Below are positions 38,710-51,101 of a DNA stretch of 64,000 nucleotides, piece by piece. Position 1 is the stretch's first letter, and each line of letters begins with the position of its first letter. Below the pieces are notes generated by a model. That model saw only the letters and a list, made by a program, of their open reading frames with translations. It was not told where the DNA came from and did no database searches. The stretch spans positions 85,682,895 through 85,746,894 of the forward strand of contig CM031607.1 in the NCBI GenBank assembly GCA_018398815.1. The letters are read 5' to 3'. Origin of the DNA: Conus ventricosus. Lineage: Eukaryota > Mollusca > Gastropoda > Neogastropoda > Conidae. The position numbers were made by a program, and so were the translations under genes.

Positions 38710-39709
38710 NNNNNNNNNNNNNNNNNNNNNNNNNNNNNNNNNNNNNNNNNNNNNNNNNNNNNNNNNNNNNNNNNNNNNNNNNNNNNNNNNNNNNNNNNNN
38801 NNNNNNNNNNNNNNNNNNNNNNNNNNNNNNNNNNNNNNNNNNNNNNNNNNNNNNNNNNNNNNNNNNNNNNNNNNNNNNNNNNNNNNNNNNNNNNNNNNNN
38901 NNNNNNNNNNNNNNNNNNNNNNNNNNNNNNNNNNNNNNNNNNNNNNNNNNNNNNNNNNNNNNNNNNNNNNNNNNNNNNNNNNNNNNNNNNNNNNNNNNNN
39001 NNNNNNNNNNNNNNNNNNNNNNNNNNNNNNNNNNNNNNNNNNNNNNNNNNNNNNNNNNNNNNNNNNNNNNNNNNNNNNNNNNNNNNNNNNNNNNNNNNNN
39101 NNNNNNNNNNNNNNNNNNNNNNNNNNNNNNNNNNNNNNNNNNNNNNNNNNNNNNNNNNNNNNNNNNNNNNNNNNNNNNNNNNNNNNNNNNNNNNNNNNNN
39201 NNNNNNNNNNNNNNNNNNNNNNNNNNNNNNNNNNNNNNNNNNNNNNNNNNNNNNNNNNNNNNNNNNNNNNNNNNNNNNNNNNNNNNNNNNNNNNNNNNNN
39301 NNNNNNNNNNNNNNNNNNNNNNNNNNNNNNNNNNNNNNNNNNNNNNNNNNNNNNNNNNNNNNNNNNNNNNNNNNNNNNNNNNNNNNNNNNNNNNNNNNNN
39401 NNNNNNNNNNNNNNNNNNNNNNNNNNNNNNNNNNNNNNNNNNNNNNNNNNNNNNNNNNNNNNNNNNNNNNNNNNNNNNNNNNNNNNNNNNNNNNNNNNNN
39501 NNNNNNNNNNNNNNNNNNNNNNNNNNNNNNNNNNNNNNNNNNNNNNNNNNNNNNNNNNNNNNNNNNNNNNNNNNNNNNNNNNNNNNNNNNNNNNNNNNNN
39601 NNNNNNNNNNNNNNNNNNNNNNNNNNNNNNNNNNNNNNNNNNNNNNNNNNNNNNNNNNNNNNNNNNNNNNNNNNNNNNNNNNNNNNNNNNNNNNNNNNNN
39701 NNNNNNNNN
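38710..39709. other. Assembly gap, exactly 1000 N
   Basis: A fixed-size scaffold gap. Since the flanks overlap by about 3.9 kb, no real sequence need be missing here. Confidence 0.99.
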
Positions 39710-39890
39710 CTTGTCTCACACTCCTGTCCAGCTGTCTCAACTAGACTGCCAATGTACCATGCAAGCCATGTGTCTTTGTCACACATCGATGAACTGGCCT
39801 AAGGCTGGCTTCAATCATCATATCGACCAAGAATAAGATCATCCTTATTGTAAACATTGTGTAGTGCAACACGGTAATAGTCAAACTTAC

Positions 39891-39963
39891 CTTGTTCCTC
39901 TTCGTCATGTAAGTGCTGTAATTCACCACGATCGGGAATTCGAACAACACGTGGTTTTGCCAT
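39891..39963 (-). CDS. First coding exon of an unidentified gene, head to head with CDK5RAP1
   Basis: ATG at 39963-39961 in good context (GCAATGG), 24 codons (MAKPRVVRIPDRGELQHLHD, then an acidic DEEEQ-type end) plus one base, then a consensus donor GTAAGT. The exon is charged, without signal peptide. Its start is 1.1 kb from the CDK5RAP1 start on the other strand, so the two may share a promoter region. Later exons would run left into the gap and the low-quality sequence. The duplicate at 35072-34998 has one extra T. The protein is not recognised. In-frame upstream codons could extend it to an ATG at 40077. Confidence 0.5.
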
Positions 39964-41062
39964 TGCTGTTGCGTGCTGTGTACGTTGATTTTGTTTGAAA
40001 AGATAAAGAGTGAAAAGTTGACGGGAAAAACGAAAGCTGTGGACGTCACTGAATCTGTTCCACAAAACTGAATTCATTCAGTTCACAATACACCGTGAAT
40101 ACCCAAGAACTTCTTTAAATGGTCTGAGTCCATCAAAGTGAAGGTACCAAGGACGAACAGAATCTGAGCACTCTGCAACGAAATATAGATCTAGCCTCAC
40201 ACAATGGACCTGTATTACGTGCACGTTTCATCATACGGAGGCGACCATTGTAAAATGAACACTTCCGGTTATAGTATCTTTTTACACAAAATTGGACATC
40301 ATCACTTTTTATTTCAATTTCTTTTACAACAAACGCAACAAAAACTGTAGCTTTGATAACATACCTTATGCAAAAATTCTTTTTTGTTTTGATTTGGCTA
40401 GTATTGATTTTTTCGAGGTGGGGAGGGGGATAAAAGAGCAAGATCGATTTAACTTTGGGTATATTTTCTGAAGATATGAAGTTTCTGTTATGTGAATTCA
40501 AAGCTAGCAACTAATTGATATGTAACAGAACATGGAATTCAATTCTAAGTTGAAAACAAAATGAGGCAGGAACAGTAATCAATAAACACTAAACCCTACT
40601 TGTTTATTGTCAATTCTAACTGTTAAAAACTAACTGATCCTTCTCAGTTTTGTTGACAAACTAATTAACCACATCCTCCTCAATATTTTTTTTTAATTGC
40701 ATAGTCAAAACTGGGAATTGTTCTCTTCACTAATCATAGAACATTTTGCATCGGGAGAGAGGGGCGGCATAATTTTTTAATTTTTTTAAAATTCTATTTC
40801 TTTGCAACGTTTATCTTGTGAAAGTGTGACTTTCAACTGAGAGAGTTGAGCTAAACACAACCTCCTTTAAACTTCTTATTGTTTTCATCTCTGTCTTTTT
40901 TTCATATAATGTTTAACAATAAAATAATCAGAGTGTTGATTGTGGCCACATAACAGAAGAAGAAGAAGAAGAATGTGTGACTTGCCACGCACTTCGGCAA
41001 AATGCGTAAACGTCCCTACGCTTCGGTCATCAGATCACGAATTTACATTAACCCCAGCAAGC
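39964..41062. promoter_or_regulatory. Candidate bidirectional promoter region of CDK5RAP1 and the minus-strand gene
   Basis: Lies between two divergent start codons. It contains an ETS-type ACTTCCGG (40261-40268) and several CpGs near both starts, a short (GAA)n at about 40957-40972 and no clear TATA box. Function is inferred from position. Confidence 0.4.
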
Positions 41063-41495
41063 ATGGCTGCGTCGAGCAGAGGACGGTCTGTACGGCTTTG
41101 GAAGTTCCTCAACAGTCATTTGTACAGCAGTGGCATCCAACAAAACAATAGGAATTGCATAAGATGTGCATATAGTTTGAGTCACAAAAATATTGACATT
41201 TTTCAGCTTGTCAGTAAGCGTTGGTGTGCAACAACAACCTCTGGTTCGGAATCGCAAGAGGATGATACCAGTAGCAGACGACCAGAAACCTGACGGAGGG
41301 GCAAGAGAGAACAAACTTAAAGCCTCCAGAAAACTCGCGCCGTTTGGTCCTCAGTTGTCAGATTTTATTCAGAAGTCAATGACTGTGGAACACGAAGCTG
41401 ATCAGAGAAACATGAAAAAGAATAACAGCGATGCTGCTGACACGGGTCCGTTCCGTACATCAATCCTGAGATGCTTCATGGAAATCAGAGAAAAG
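41063..41495 (+). CDS. CDK5RAP1: CDK5RAP1 exon 1, with two compensating apparent frameshifts
   Basis: Starts [20 protein letters not shown], basic and amphipathic like a mitochondrial presequence. The opening frame stops at a TGA near 41290. Conserved sequence continues one frame on ([15 protein letters not shown], matching the family's GP...FLKS region). The exon ends in the first frame with [14 protein letters not shown] before the donor GTCATT at 41496. The total length (433) still gives the phase needed by exon 2. One extra base before about 41290 and one missing base near 41400-41450 would explain it. An uncalled short intron is less likely. Confidence 0.75.
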
Positions 41496-43829
41496 GTCAT
41501 TGTCACTGTGCAATTCTGACTGAATGATGATCGTTATTGAACTAGAATCTGAGACAATGTCAGTTATTACAATCACATCAGACAGATCAAGCCTATAAAG
41601 TTTCGTAGGGCAAAATACAAATGATGAACTGGAAAAACAAGGCTTACTTAATGTACAAAACAAAGCGGGCCTACACATCAATTTCCACAAGTACATGTCT
41701 TCTGCAGATGTTACAACAAACAACAGACTCCCCAGGTCAGAGTTAGAATGAAGGGTTGAAATCATGGAAGTCATTTTGTTTACAGGTAGAATCTTTGGCA
41801 GGTATATGTTGATAAACAAAACATACAAAAATGTTCATTTTATTATTTTTAATTTCTAATTCCTGTGAGTGTATAGATCTTCTTCTTCTTCTTCTTCCTA
41901 AAATACTGGTTCACTCAAAAAGGAGTAGGTCACCAGCGCGCAAAGATATGCAAAGGTCATTATTTATAATGAGGACAGATGTTAAGAAAATATTCTTAGA
42001 GGTAGAAAGAAAGTAGTTTATAACAAAGTACTAGCCCAAAGTGCAATAATTAATGTGGCATAATTCAGACTAGAAAATCGTGGATTTGAGTCCAATCCAA
42101 AAACATATTTGTGTGTGTGTGTTGTTGTTTGTTTGTTTTTTTACTTGTTGCGCTCATTCCCGGGTTGCTGTAAGTTCAGAAGGGAAGAGTTTTTCAACAC
42201 AGTCATAGTTTCATCCATTTATCACATATTTTACAGTGTTGCTTTTATTTTGTGACCAACACTGCAGGTATGCATGTTTGTTGGGCCTGGCAGACACTGG
42301 AATAGATGAACAAAGAAAAGAAGCATAGAGTACATCCTGAAGTGTATGGTGATGTAAGTCTCTGGATATTGTATTGCCTTCATCCACCCCATTTTCCAAA
42401 GTATGATTTTTGTTTTCCTGCATGAATTTGACAGCCCTGAAAAGACGGTAGGCTGGTCTAATGATTAAAAAAAAAAGGAAAAAAGTATGAACTAATCTTA
42501 ATCGAAGAAAGTTTATGTTAACATTTTGGTGTTGATGGGTACATAAGGACTCCTGTAAAATCTAATATAGTACACTCAGGCTGCAGGGGGCGAGGGGGGG
42601 GGGGGGGGGGGCCTGCAAGTGTTAAATCAGAATAAGCAACACCAAGGGAACTCGGCAGCTCAGGGATTGACTCTTCAGATAGGCTGCCTAAAAAGAGAAA
42701 ACCTGATCTTGGTTGCTCCTTGTGTACTGTGTGGTTGCTCCTTGTGTACTGTGTGGTGCTGGCGCTGTGACAGTGTAAGCCTGAATGTAGCTGCATGTAT
42801 GAATGTCTGAGGCATTGGGGTAGAGCCTCTGAGAGGGCTATGGAGATAAAACTGAAAAAACGAAAATCTGGTCTTGTACAGAAGGGATTTTTTTTTAAAA
42901 CAAGGATGGTAAGAACTGAGTGTATGGTTGTGCAGTCTAGAGTATGTGGTTTTTTTTGGTGATTACACAACTGGGGTTCAGAAAGTTGATGTGTGTTTGA
43001 AGACAGAGAATCCCTGGGATCAAACCATTTTTAACTGAGTACTTTTGTAACTTTATTGCTTGAAATATGTTTAGACATGGAACTATGGTAGCACTTTGAA
43101 GTAGGCTATGTTCAACCTCACTGATTGTGATAGAGGATATTTCATACTCTTTCCCTTCTAAAAGTTGGGGTAATTAATTTGGAACAATCAGCCAGGGTAC
43201 ACCCATGATAAGCTGTTTCATAAAATTTTTTAATGAGGTAGATAATTGGAGGAATGTATTGGATTAAAATAGCATGTATGGACTTTAGAGATCAAGACTT
43301 GTTCACTGTGCATTAAAAGGCATAAGGGTTTCAGAGGTGTAAGAGGCAACTCCACGAACAGCATCAAGTTATGTATAAAAACTGCAACGAGCTAATTCTC
43401 AACTGTTCAAATTAACTTTACACAATGAGAGCTATATTTCAAATTTCATTACCCTTGAGGTAGCGTACCTGATTATATCCTTTCAGAAACTTTCATAACA
43501 ACATGATTTTTTTTTTCTTAAATTATGCATGATTTGCTCTCAATTACAGTTGTATGTGATTTGCAACACTGTGCAACATTTGTCATTATGTTTGTTTTCA
43601 GATTATATCATTCCTCTTCTTCTTCCTTTTCTTGATTGTAATAACAGTGATACAGGAGGTCATTTGAAGTCATAGCAAACTTGTTACAAATATTTTATTA
43701 ATTCTGTTTCCTTGATTCACTCTGTCAGTCTGTCCCTCTGTCTTTCTCTGTCTGCTTCATTGTGTCTGTCTCTTTCTTACCCACTCTTTCTGTCTGTTCG
43801 TCTTTCAGTCTCTGTCTGTCTGTCTGTCT

Positions 43830-43896
<67 letters not shown>

Positions 43897-43927
43897 GTCT
43901 CCCTCTCTCTCTGTCTGTCTCTCTCTC

Positions 43928-43985
<58 letters not shown>

Positions 43986-46212
43986 AGTTTCTTTCTCTGA
44001 ATTCTATCTTGCTCTCTTTTTGTCTGTTTTGTCTACAGCTATACATGCGCTTTACATTGTTTGAAACTTTGATCCAGTCAGGATAAGGTAGAGACGTAAT
44101 AAACAATTTAATAGGATTGTGTGAAAACCTAGAAGTTAAAGACACAGTTGCTTGCTTTTGCAGTGTATTTCCAAACATATGGGTGTCAAATGAACGTCAG
44201 CGACACAGAAATCGCTTGGAGCATTCTAAAGAAAAATGGATACAGCAGAACGTCTGTTGCCTCGGAGGTAAGTGAACCTCACATGACCTTAAAGAAGCAT
44301 AAATACAATAAGAAAAATATGAATATTGACTGAATTAATCGCTGATAGTTTCTTTTGGAATGAATGGTTTACTGAAAACTGGCACAGCAAGAGGGTATGA
44401 GAAAAAGAGAATGCAGCTGTCCAGAGTCCTACTTCTCTTACTTCACTGTTCATGGACTGACCTACTTCTGAAACCAGTTACCTGGAAATTTCTGGCATAG
44501 AAAATGGACTGATCACGGGGCTGGAATAGCTCAGTGGTAGAGCGCGGGACTCATAATCTTGGGGTTGCGGGTTGGAATCTCCACTAGGCCGTTTCGGTAC
44601 AGGGGATTTTCCCCTCGGAGTTAACATTGGTTCTGACTCCATTTCCCATACAGTCCTTCGAATTAGACTATAAACTGAGGTTCCGTGTGTGAACACATGC
44701 ATAACATCTTGCACACACGTAAAATCCCATCACCAACTTTCGGAAGAGAAGGTCAGTTTGGCTGTTGGTATGGATGACACGTTACACATAGCATCACCTT
44801 CGTTGGAGTATGGCTGCCTTACTGGTGGGATAAAAAATGGTCATACACACAAAACTCCACTCCCTTTGTTGGGTAGATGGGATTAATCCTTGCCTTTCCA
44901 TATAGGGAGTGTCCGCAGGAGTATCAGCCTGCGTACGCAGAAGAAGAAGGACTGAACAGCTCAAAGGGGTTACAGCGTGTGGAGTTGTAGATGAATTGTG
45001 CAGTTTAGATGTTTTATATTATCATGGACATAGAAATGATAGTGTTAAACTATTTAATATTTTTAGGTCATTTCAGCATTTTTACGCTCACATATGGGAA
45101 AGTTATGTCTCTCTGAGTCTGTCGATAAAAGGAATTGCTACAAAATACAGTAGAAATGTTGTCAGACTCATTTTTTTCTAGTTCTACTCCACAAACATGT
45201 CATCCTGACATTATTTCAGTCATTCACTGTTTGATTTCTAATCCTTTTTTCCCAATTAAGGAGGAAAAGACTGTCCAGGTATGAGTGCATTTTTTTTTTT
45301 TTTGGCAATCCTGTAAGCCTGTGGGAAGATTGGGTGATTGTGTTTCCACATCAAATATATATACATAAATAAGGCATCGATTCCAGAGACTTTGGCGTGG
45401 GAAGGTACTCATGCAACACAGCAGTGTTTGCAGCTAGGCCTACAATTATGCAGTCCATTGACTCATAAACCTTGGAGGATGGGGTGGGGGGATACTCACA
45501 AACTCGAATCGTTTTAACTTATTCCAGTTATAGCTCACATATGTGATGAACCCATAAAGACTTGTGTTGATTCGTTTATGAAATCTTCAGACTGTAGGCC
45601 TTCTGAACAGCAACTTTTAAACAAATCTTAAATAAATGTTAGCGAACCGCCAGAAAAACGTGGACAAACGAGTCACAAGACAAAACGCAACGTGTTTTGA
45701 CCCCTTAGTTCTTCTTCAGGTGAGATACAAATGAATAAAATAACGAAAATTCACATAGCTTTGATCGCTTCAGATCGCTGAAGAAGACCTAAGGGGTCGA
45801 AACGCGTTGTGTTTTTGTCTTGTGACTTGTTTGTCCACGTTTCTCTGGGCGGTTCGCTAACATTTATTTAAGATTTGTTTAGATTTCCGCCTGCAGTCGT
45901 CTCACATTGCAACTAGCAACTTTTAAGTCATTTGAAAATATTTTTGATGATTTGCCAAAGGTGGACCACCAGAGGCTTATTAAATCCTGTGTCATGTGAT
46001 TTCTTCTTCAGCTTAAGACTGTCTGACAGTAAGTTGCTTTCATATCTTGTATATCATGAATTTTCACAAAACTCCACTCGCAAACATCAGTAACTTGCTT
46101 TGTGAATTTGTACTCATAATATCTTGATAGGATTATGGTTATTATCATCATTACCAGTATATGCTTCTTAGTTGTTGGAAAAGCAGTAGTTGATGATAGT
46201 TTTGATAGCTAC

Positions 46213-46285
<73 letters not shown>

Positions 46286-47036
46286 CTTGATTAGTTGTTC
46301 TGCTGAATCTAGAACATGTGAAAGTTGCAAATACAATTTAGAGTTGATGCATGTTTGCTTTCCACTTTCAGTTATTCGAAAACAGTTATTAAGCATTAAC
46401 ATTTATGCTATCATAGTTTTACATGTTTAACCTCAGATGTTAAGAAGTATTTATAAAATAATGCATATGATTGATTTGAAAAACAAAAAGCATGTAACTG
46501 ATTTGAATTTTTTTTTAAAGAATGTCTTGCTAAAGAAATTATAGAGAAAAAGAAATGTCTTGCTAAAGAAATTATAGAACTAGAAGCAGAATCGTGAGAG
46601 ATTTATTTTCTCATTCCTTTAGTAAACAAATGTAAAAGTGACTAGGGTTTATGACAGTTGAAATGTTAAATTTTGAAAATAGTGTCAGAATTAAAGCTTA
46701 ATTAAAGTTCTGAAGGTAAGAAAGGGTAGAGCTACCATGCAAACATTTAGTGGAAATACATTGAGTTTTTTTGTTTTTTTCCCCATTGTCGGACAGGCTA
46801 ATGTGATCCTGCTGATGACCTGTGCTATCAGAGAAGGTGCCGAAGACAAAAGTGTGGAGTCGTCTGGAGTACTTCAAGTCGTTGAAGAGAAAGCTGCATG
46901 GACAGAGGGCAGCGCCTGTCACCATAGGAATTCTGGGTAAGGACAAGAGAGAGAGAGAGAGAGAGATAAAAGAAAATAATGAAAAATGTGCCCCTCTTTC
47001 TCTCACACATACACACACGTGCATGCACGCACACAT

Positions 47037-47071
<35 letters not shown>

Positions 47072-47086
47072 GTGCGCACGCATACA

Positions 47087-47123
<37 letters not shown>

Positions 47124-47212
47124 CAACACACAACACACACACACACACACACACGCACACACACACACACACACACACACTCACTCAGACACACATACAC
47201 GCGTGCGCGCGC

Positions 47213-47278
<66 letters not shown>

Positions 47279-47291
47279 AGACACACACACA

Positions 47292-47342
<51 letters not shown>

Positions 47343-47372
47343 TCAGACACACATACACGCGTGTGCGCGCAC

Positions 47373-47425
<53 letters not shown>

Positions 47426-47432
47426 ATACACG

Positions 47433-47477
<45 letters not shown>

Positions 47478-49404
47478 CTCTGCAGCATGGTCTTTGCCAG
47501 GCTAGCTGGCTGTGAAATGTTCCATTATCGCTTCTGCTCTTTTCCTTTGTATATTTTATCATCAACCGGTTGTGAACAACTGAAGTGTGTGTTTGTGTGT
47601 ATGCTTGTGTGTGTATGTGTGCGCACGTGTGTGTGTGTGTGCGTGTGACCTTTGCCCTACAGGTTGCATGGCGGAGAGGCTGAAGCAGAAGATCGTGGAG
47701 AGGGAGAAAATGGTGGACGTGGTCTGCGGACCAGATGCCTACAGAGATTTGCCCCATCTCCTGGCGTCGTCCTTCACCTCTGGACAGGCTGCAGGTGCTG
47801 TGGCTGCTACACTGTAGTGCCTGGAAGTTCATTTTGTTTGTTTGTTTTTATTTTCCATCTTTGTGGGCCTCTCTGTGTTGAGTCATTCCTGTGTCAAGCT
47901 ACTGTCTTTCTCTAAATGGTTCTTTTCATTCTCAAATTAAATCCGCTACAGACCAGGCATCAGAATGGTTCATGGATCCGTGAATTTCAGAGAGAATTAT
48001 TGATTCCTGAGCATGGAGTTCATTCTGGGTTCCACTGTTTCACTCGTTTGCCAAGCACAATCTTATTCTCAGATGGTACTCTCAAACAGCGATTCTCCTT
48101 TTTAGTTCAATACATGGACTAGTCAGAGCTATTGTTTTGGGCACATTTTCAGAGTAGAATGACGACTATGTCTATCGTCCGCTGAGATGTGCACACATGT
48201 GATGACACATTGACAGTGAATACAGCAATGAATGGCAATGGTTATGGTGCTCAAAACTGTTCACTTTTGGTGAAAAGGGGGAAGTGAGCGCTATGGTCTG
48301 TGGATTCATAAGATCGACATGCCATGGAAAGCAAGATGTGCTTTGTGCAATGTCGATTTTGTCTGCAGACAAAGCGTTGTGACCGCACTCACTCACTGAC
48401 CTCTTGAAAACTGCTCCCCTCTTAAATATGCTTCCAGGAGAGACCCCGAAGTGCATTCTTACTAACAAAAAAAGATCATGTGTCAGTTTCAGGGGAGGCT
48501 TTACACACACACACACACACCCTTCCCCCCACCTCCCAGCACCCTTGTACCACACTAGGGGCCTAGCCATCCCTAGACCCCGTCCTGTTTCAGAGGATTG
48601 CACTTCAGACTATTCTGATGCCTGACAGATCCATTCAGTCATTGAACTATTCAGCTCATGGAACTGCAGCCTGTTACTGAAGGAGAGGAGAGTTACACTG
48701 ACAATGAGGAAGAATTCCGTCCGTGAGCAGAGCAATGGGGGAAAGGAGAGAGAGGGGATGTTTATGAGAATTGTGAAAATGTATTCAAAGACAAGAATAT
48801 TGGATATCTTTCTTTCTTTTTTTCAGTAGTTAGAGCTTGATTGTCAGATAGATCATGTGCAAATGAGATGAGTAACTCTTGTCCTTGACATAGGAACAGT
48901 CTGGAAGAGTTGTCTCTTGTGGGTTGAAATTCCCCAGATACATATAAAGATAGAGAGACAGACAGATATAGATAGATATATGGATATGTGTTCGTATTTA
49001 ATGGCATATTTTTTTACACTGTTAGATATAGATATATGGATATGTGTTTGTATTATATGGCATAATTTTTTTTACACTGTTTATTATGCTATACATAAAT
49101 GGCAGGCAGCGTGCATTCACATCCAATGTAAGACCATGGGTAAGCGCTCATGAGCTCCAGCAGCAGAGAAAATTTCATACATGTGTGACACATGACTAAG
49201 TTGATGTATGATGACTGTACATTTGTGATGCATGTGTAACTGAATGTATGATGTCAAAGATCTTACAAAAAGAGCACAGCCAAGTATGTTGAAGTATAAA
49301 GACATCATCGAGCCTCCTGTCTTCACTATTTTTATCATGTGCTTATCAGAGTTGTTTGTCTTCCTCGACAAGATCTCTCTCTGTCACACACACAGAGACG
49401 GACA

Positions 49405-49477
<73 letters not shown>

Positions 49478-51046
49478 ATTCTGTCTCACCTGTAGTTGAC
49501 GCTTACACATACCTTACACAAATGCATACAGCATGCAGTTCTGTTTGTTTGCAGTGAACGTTCAGCTGTCGTTGGAGGAGACCTATGCAGACGTCATCCC
49601 AGTTCGTCAAAACCCAAACAGTCCTTCCGCCTTTGTGTAAGTACCTGGTTACTGTTTACTGACGTCGACAAAATTTGATCACATTGTTTGGGGGGCGGAG
49701 AGGATCAGCTTTCTCAAAATTCTATTCAATAGGGTTTTGTGGAAATGGGATTGTGTTTTCAAATGTTACAAGCAAGGCGTCGGTCATCCAGTGTGCTCAT
49801 TAATCGAAGGCACTAGCACCTTTACTCCAGAATGCCTTGTATGTCCAGAATTACATCAAGCATAGAACCATCACATTGTTTTGCCTTGTATGTCCAGAAT
49901 TACATCAAGCATAGAACCATCACATTGTTTTGCCTTGTATGTCCAGAATCACATCAAGCATAGAACCATCACATTGTTTTGCCTTGTATGTCCAGAATTA
50001 CATCAAGCATAGAACCATCACATTGTTTTGCCTTGTATGTCCAGAATTACATCAAGCATAGAACCATCACATTGTTTTGCCTTGTATGTCCAGAATTACA
50101 TCAAGCATAGAACCATCACATTGTTTTGCCTTGTATGTCCAGAATTACATCAAGCATAGAACCATCACATTGTTTTGTCACGTAAAAGTTGTTGTGGAAT
50201 GGCATAAACACATAGGAGGCAAGATAATTCCTGGTCTGTGTGGGAAATCATTCTCAGGGTGAACAGGTTTGTTCTTTTCTTTTTCCCTCTGTTTTTCATT
50301 CCCACCCAATTTTTAGTTTTGATCTCCGAAAAAGTCCTTTAACTGAGAGCATTTTTGAGCATGTTTGTCCAGCATGCATGTTATGCTAGTGAAAGGAAAC
50401 ATAATCATGAGGGTGTTGTTGGTGGTTGAATTCTGATGAATAATTAGAAGATTCCATGCGAACAGAAATAGACAATAACGGAAATGGGTTCAGATATATC
50501 TGCACATGAACAGGAAAAAAATGTTTTGCTGGACGAAAGGGGAATGCTGTGTGTAGGAGGGGAGAGGTGGGTGGATGGGGGTGAAAGAAGCATGTAAATT
50601 TCATGCAGAGATTCTTCTTCTTCTTCTGCATACGCAGGTCATACTCATGCGGACACCCCCTGTATAGACAGGCAAGGGTTAATCCCATCTACCCTACAAA
50701 GGGAGTGGAGTTTTGTGTGTATGACCGTTTTTTTTATCCCGCCATTAAGGCAGCTGTACTCCAGCTTCGGGAAGGTGCATGCTATGTGTAACGTGTCATC
50801 CATACCAACGGCCAAACTGGCCTTCTCTTCCGAAAGTTGGTGATGGAATTTTACGTGTGTGCAAGATGTTGTGCGTGCGTTCACACACGGAACCTCGGTT
50901 TATAGTCTCATTTGAAGGACTGTATGGGAAATGGAGTCAGTACCAATGTTAACTCCAAGGGAAAAATCCCCCTGTACCGAAATGGCCGGGCGGAGATTCG
51001 AACCCGCAACCCCAAGATTACGAGTCTGGCATCGTACCACTGAGCT

Positions 51047-51101
<55 letters not shown>

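Noticed and set aside
43712..44178. Ser/Leu-repeat and Arg/Glu-repeat open frames
   Set aside because: Products of the (CT)n array.
44521..44600. Functional tRNA gene (good A and B boxes)
   Set aside because: Followed by a conserved SINE body and (AAG)n tail, with three sister copies; the second half does not form a tRNA cloverleaf.
46822..47832. Several His/Thr- and Cys/Val-repeat open frames
   Set aside because: Translations of the CA/TG microsatellite in all frames; only 46797-46936 and 47663-47794 are real exons.
49834..50176. CRISPR-like array of seven equal repeats
   Set aside because: Units are contiguous with no unique spacers and lie in an intron of an animal gene; it is a minisatellite.
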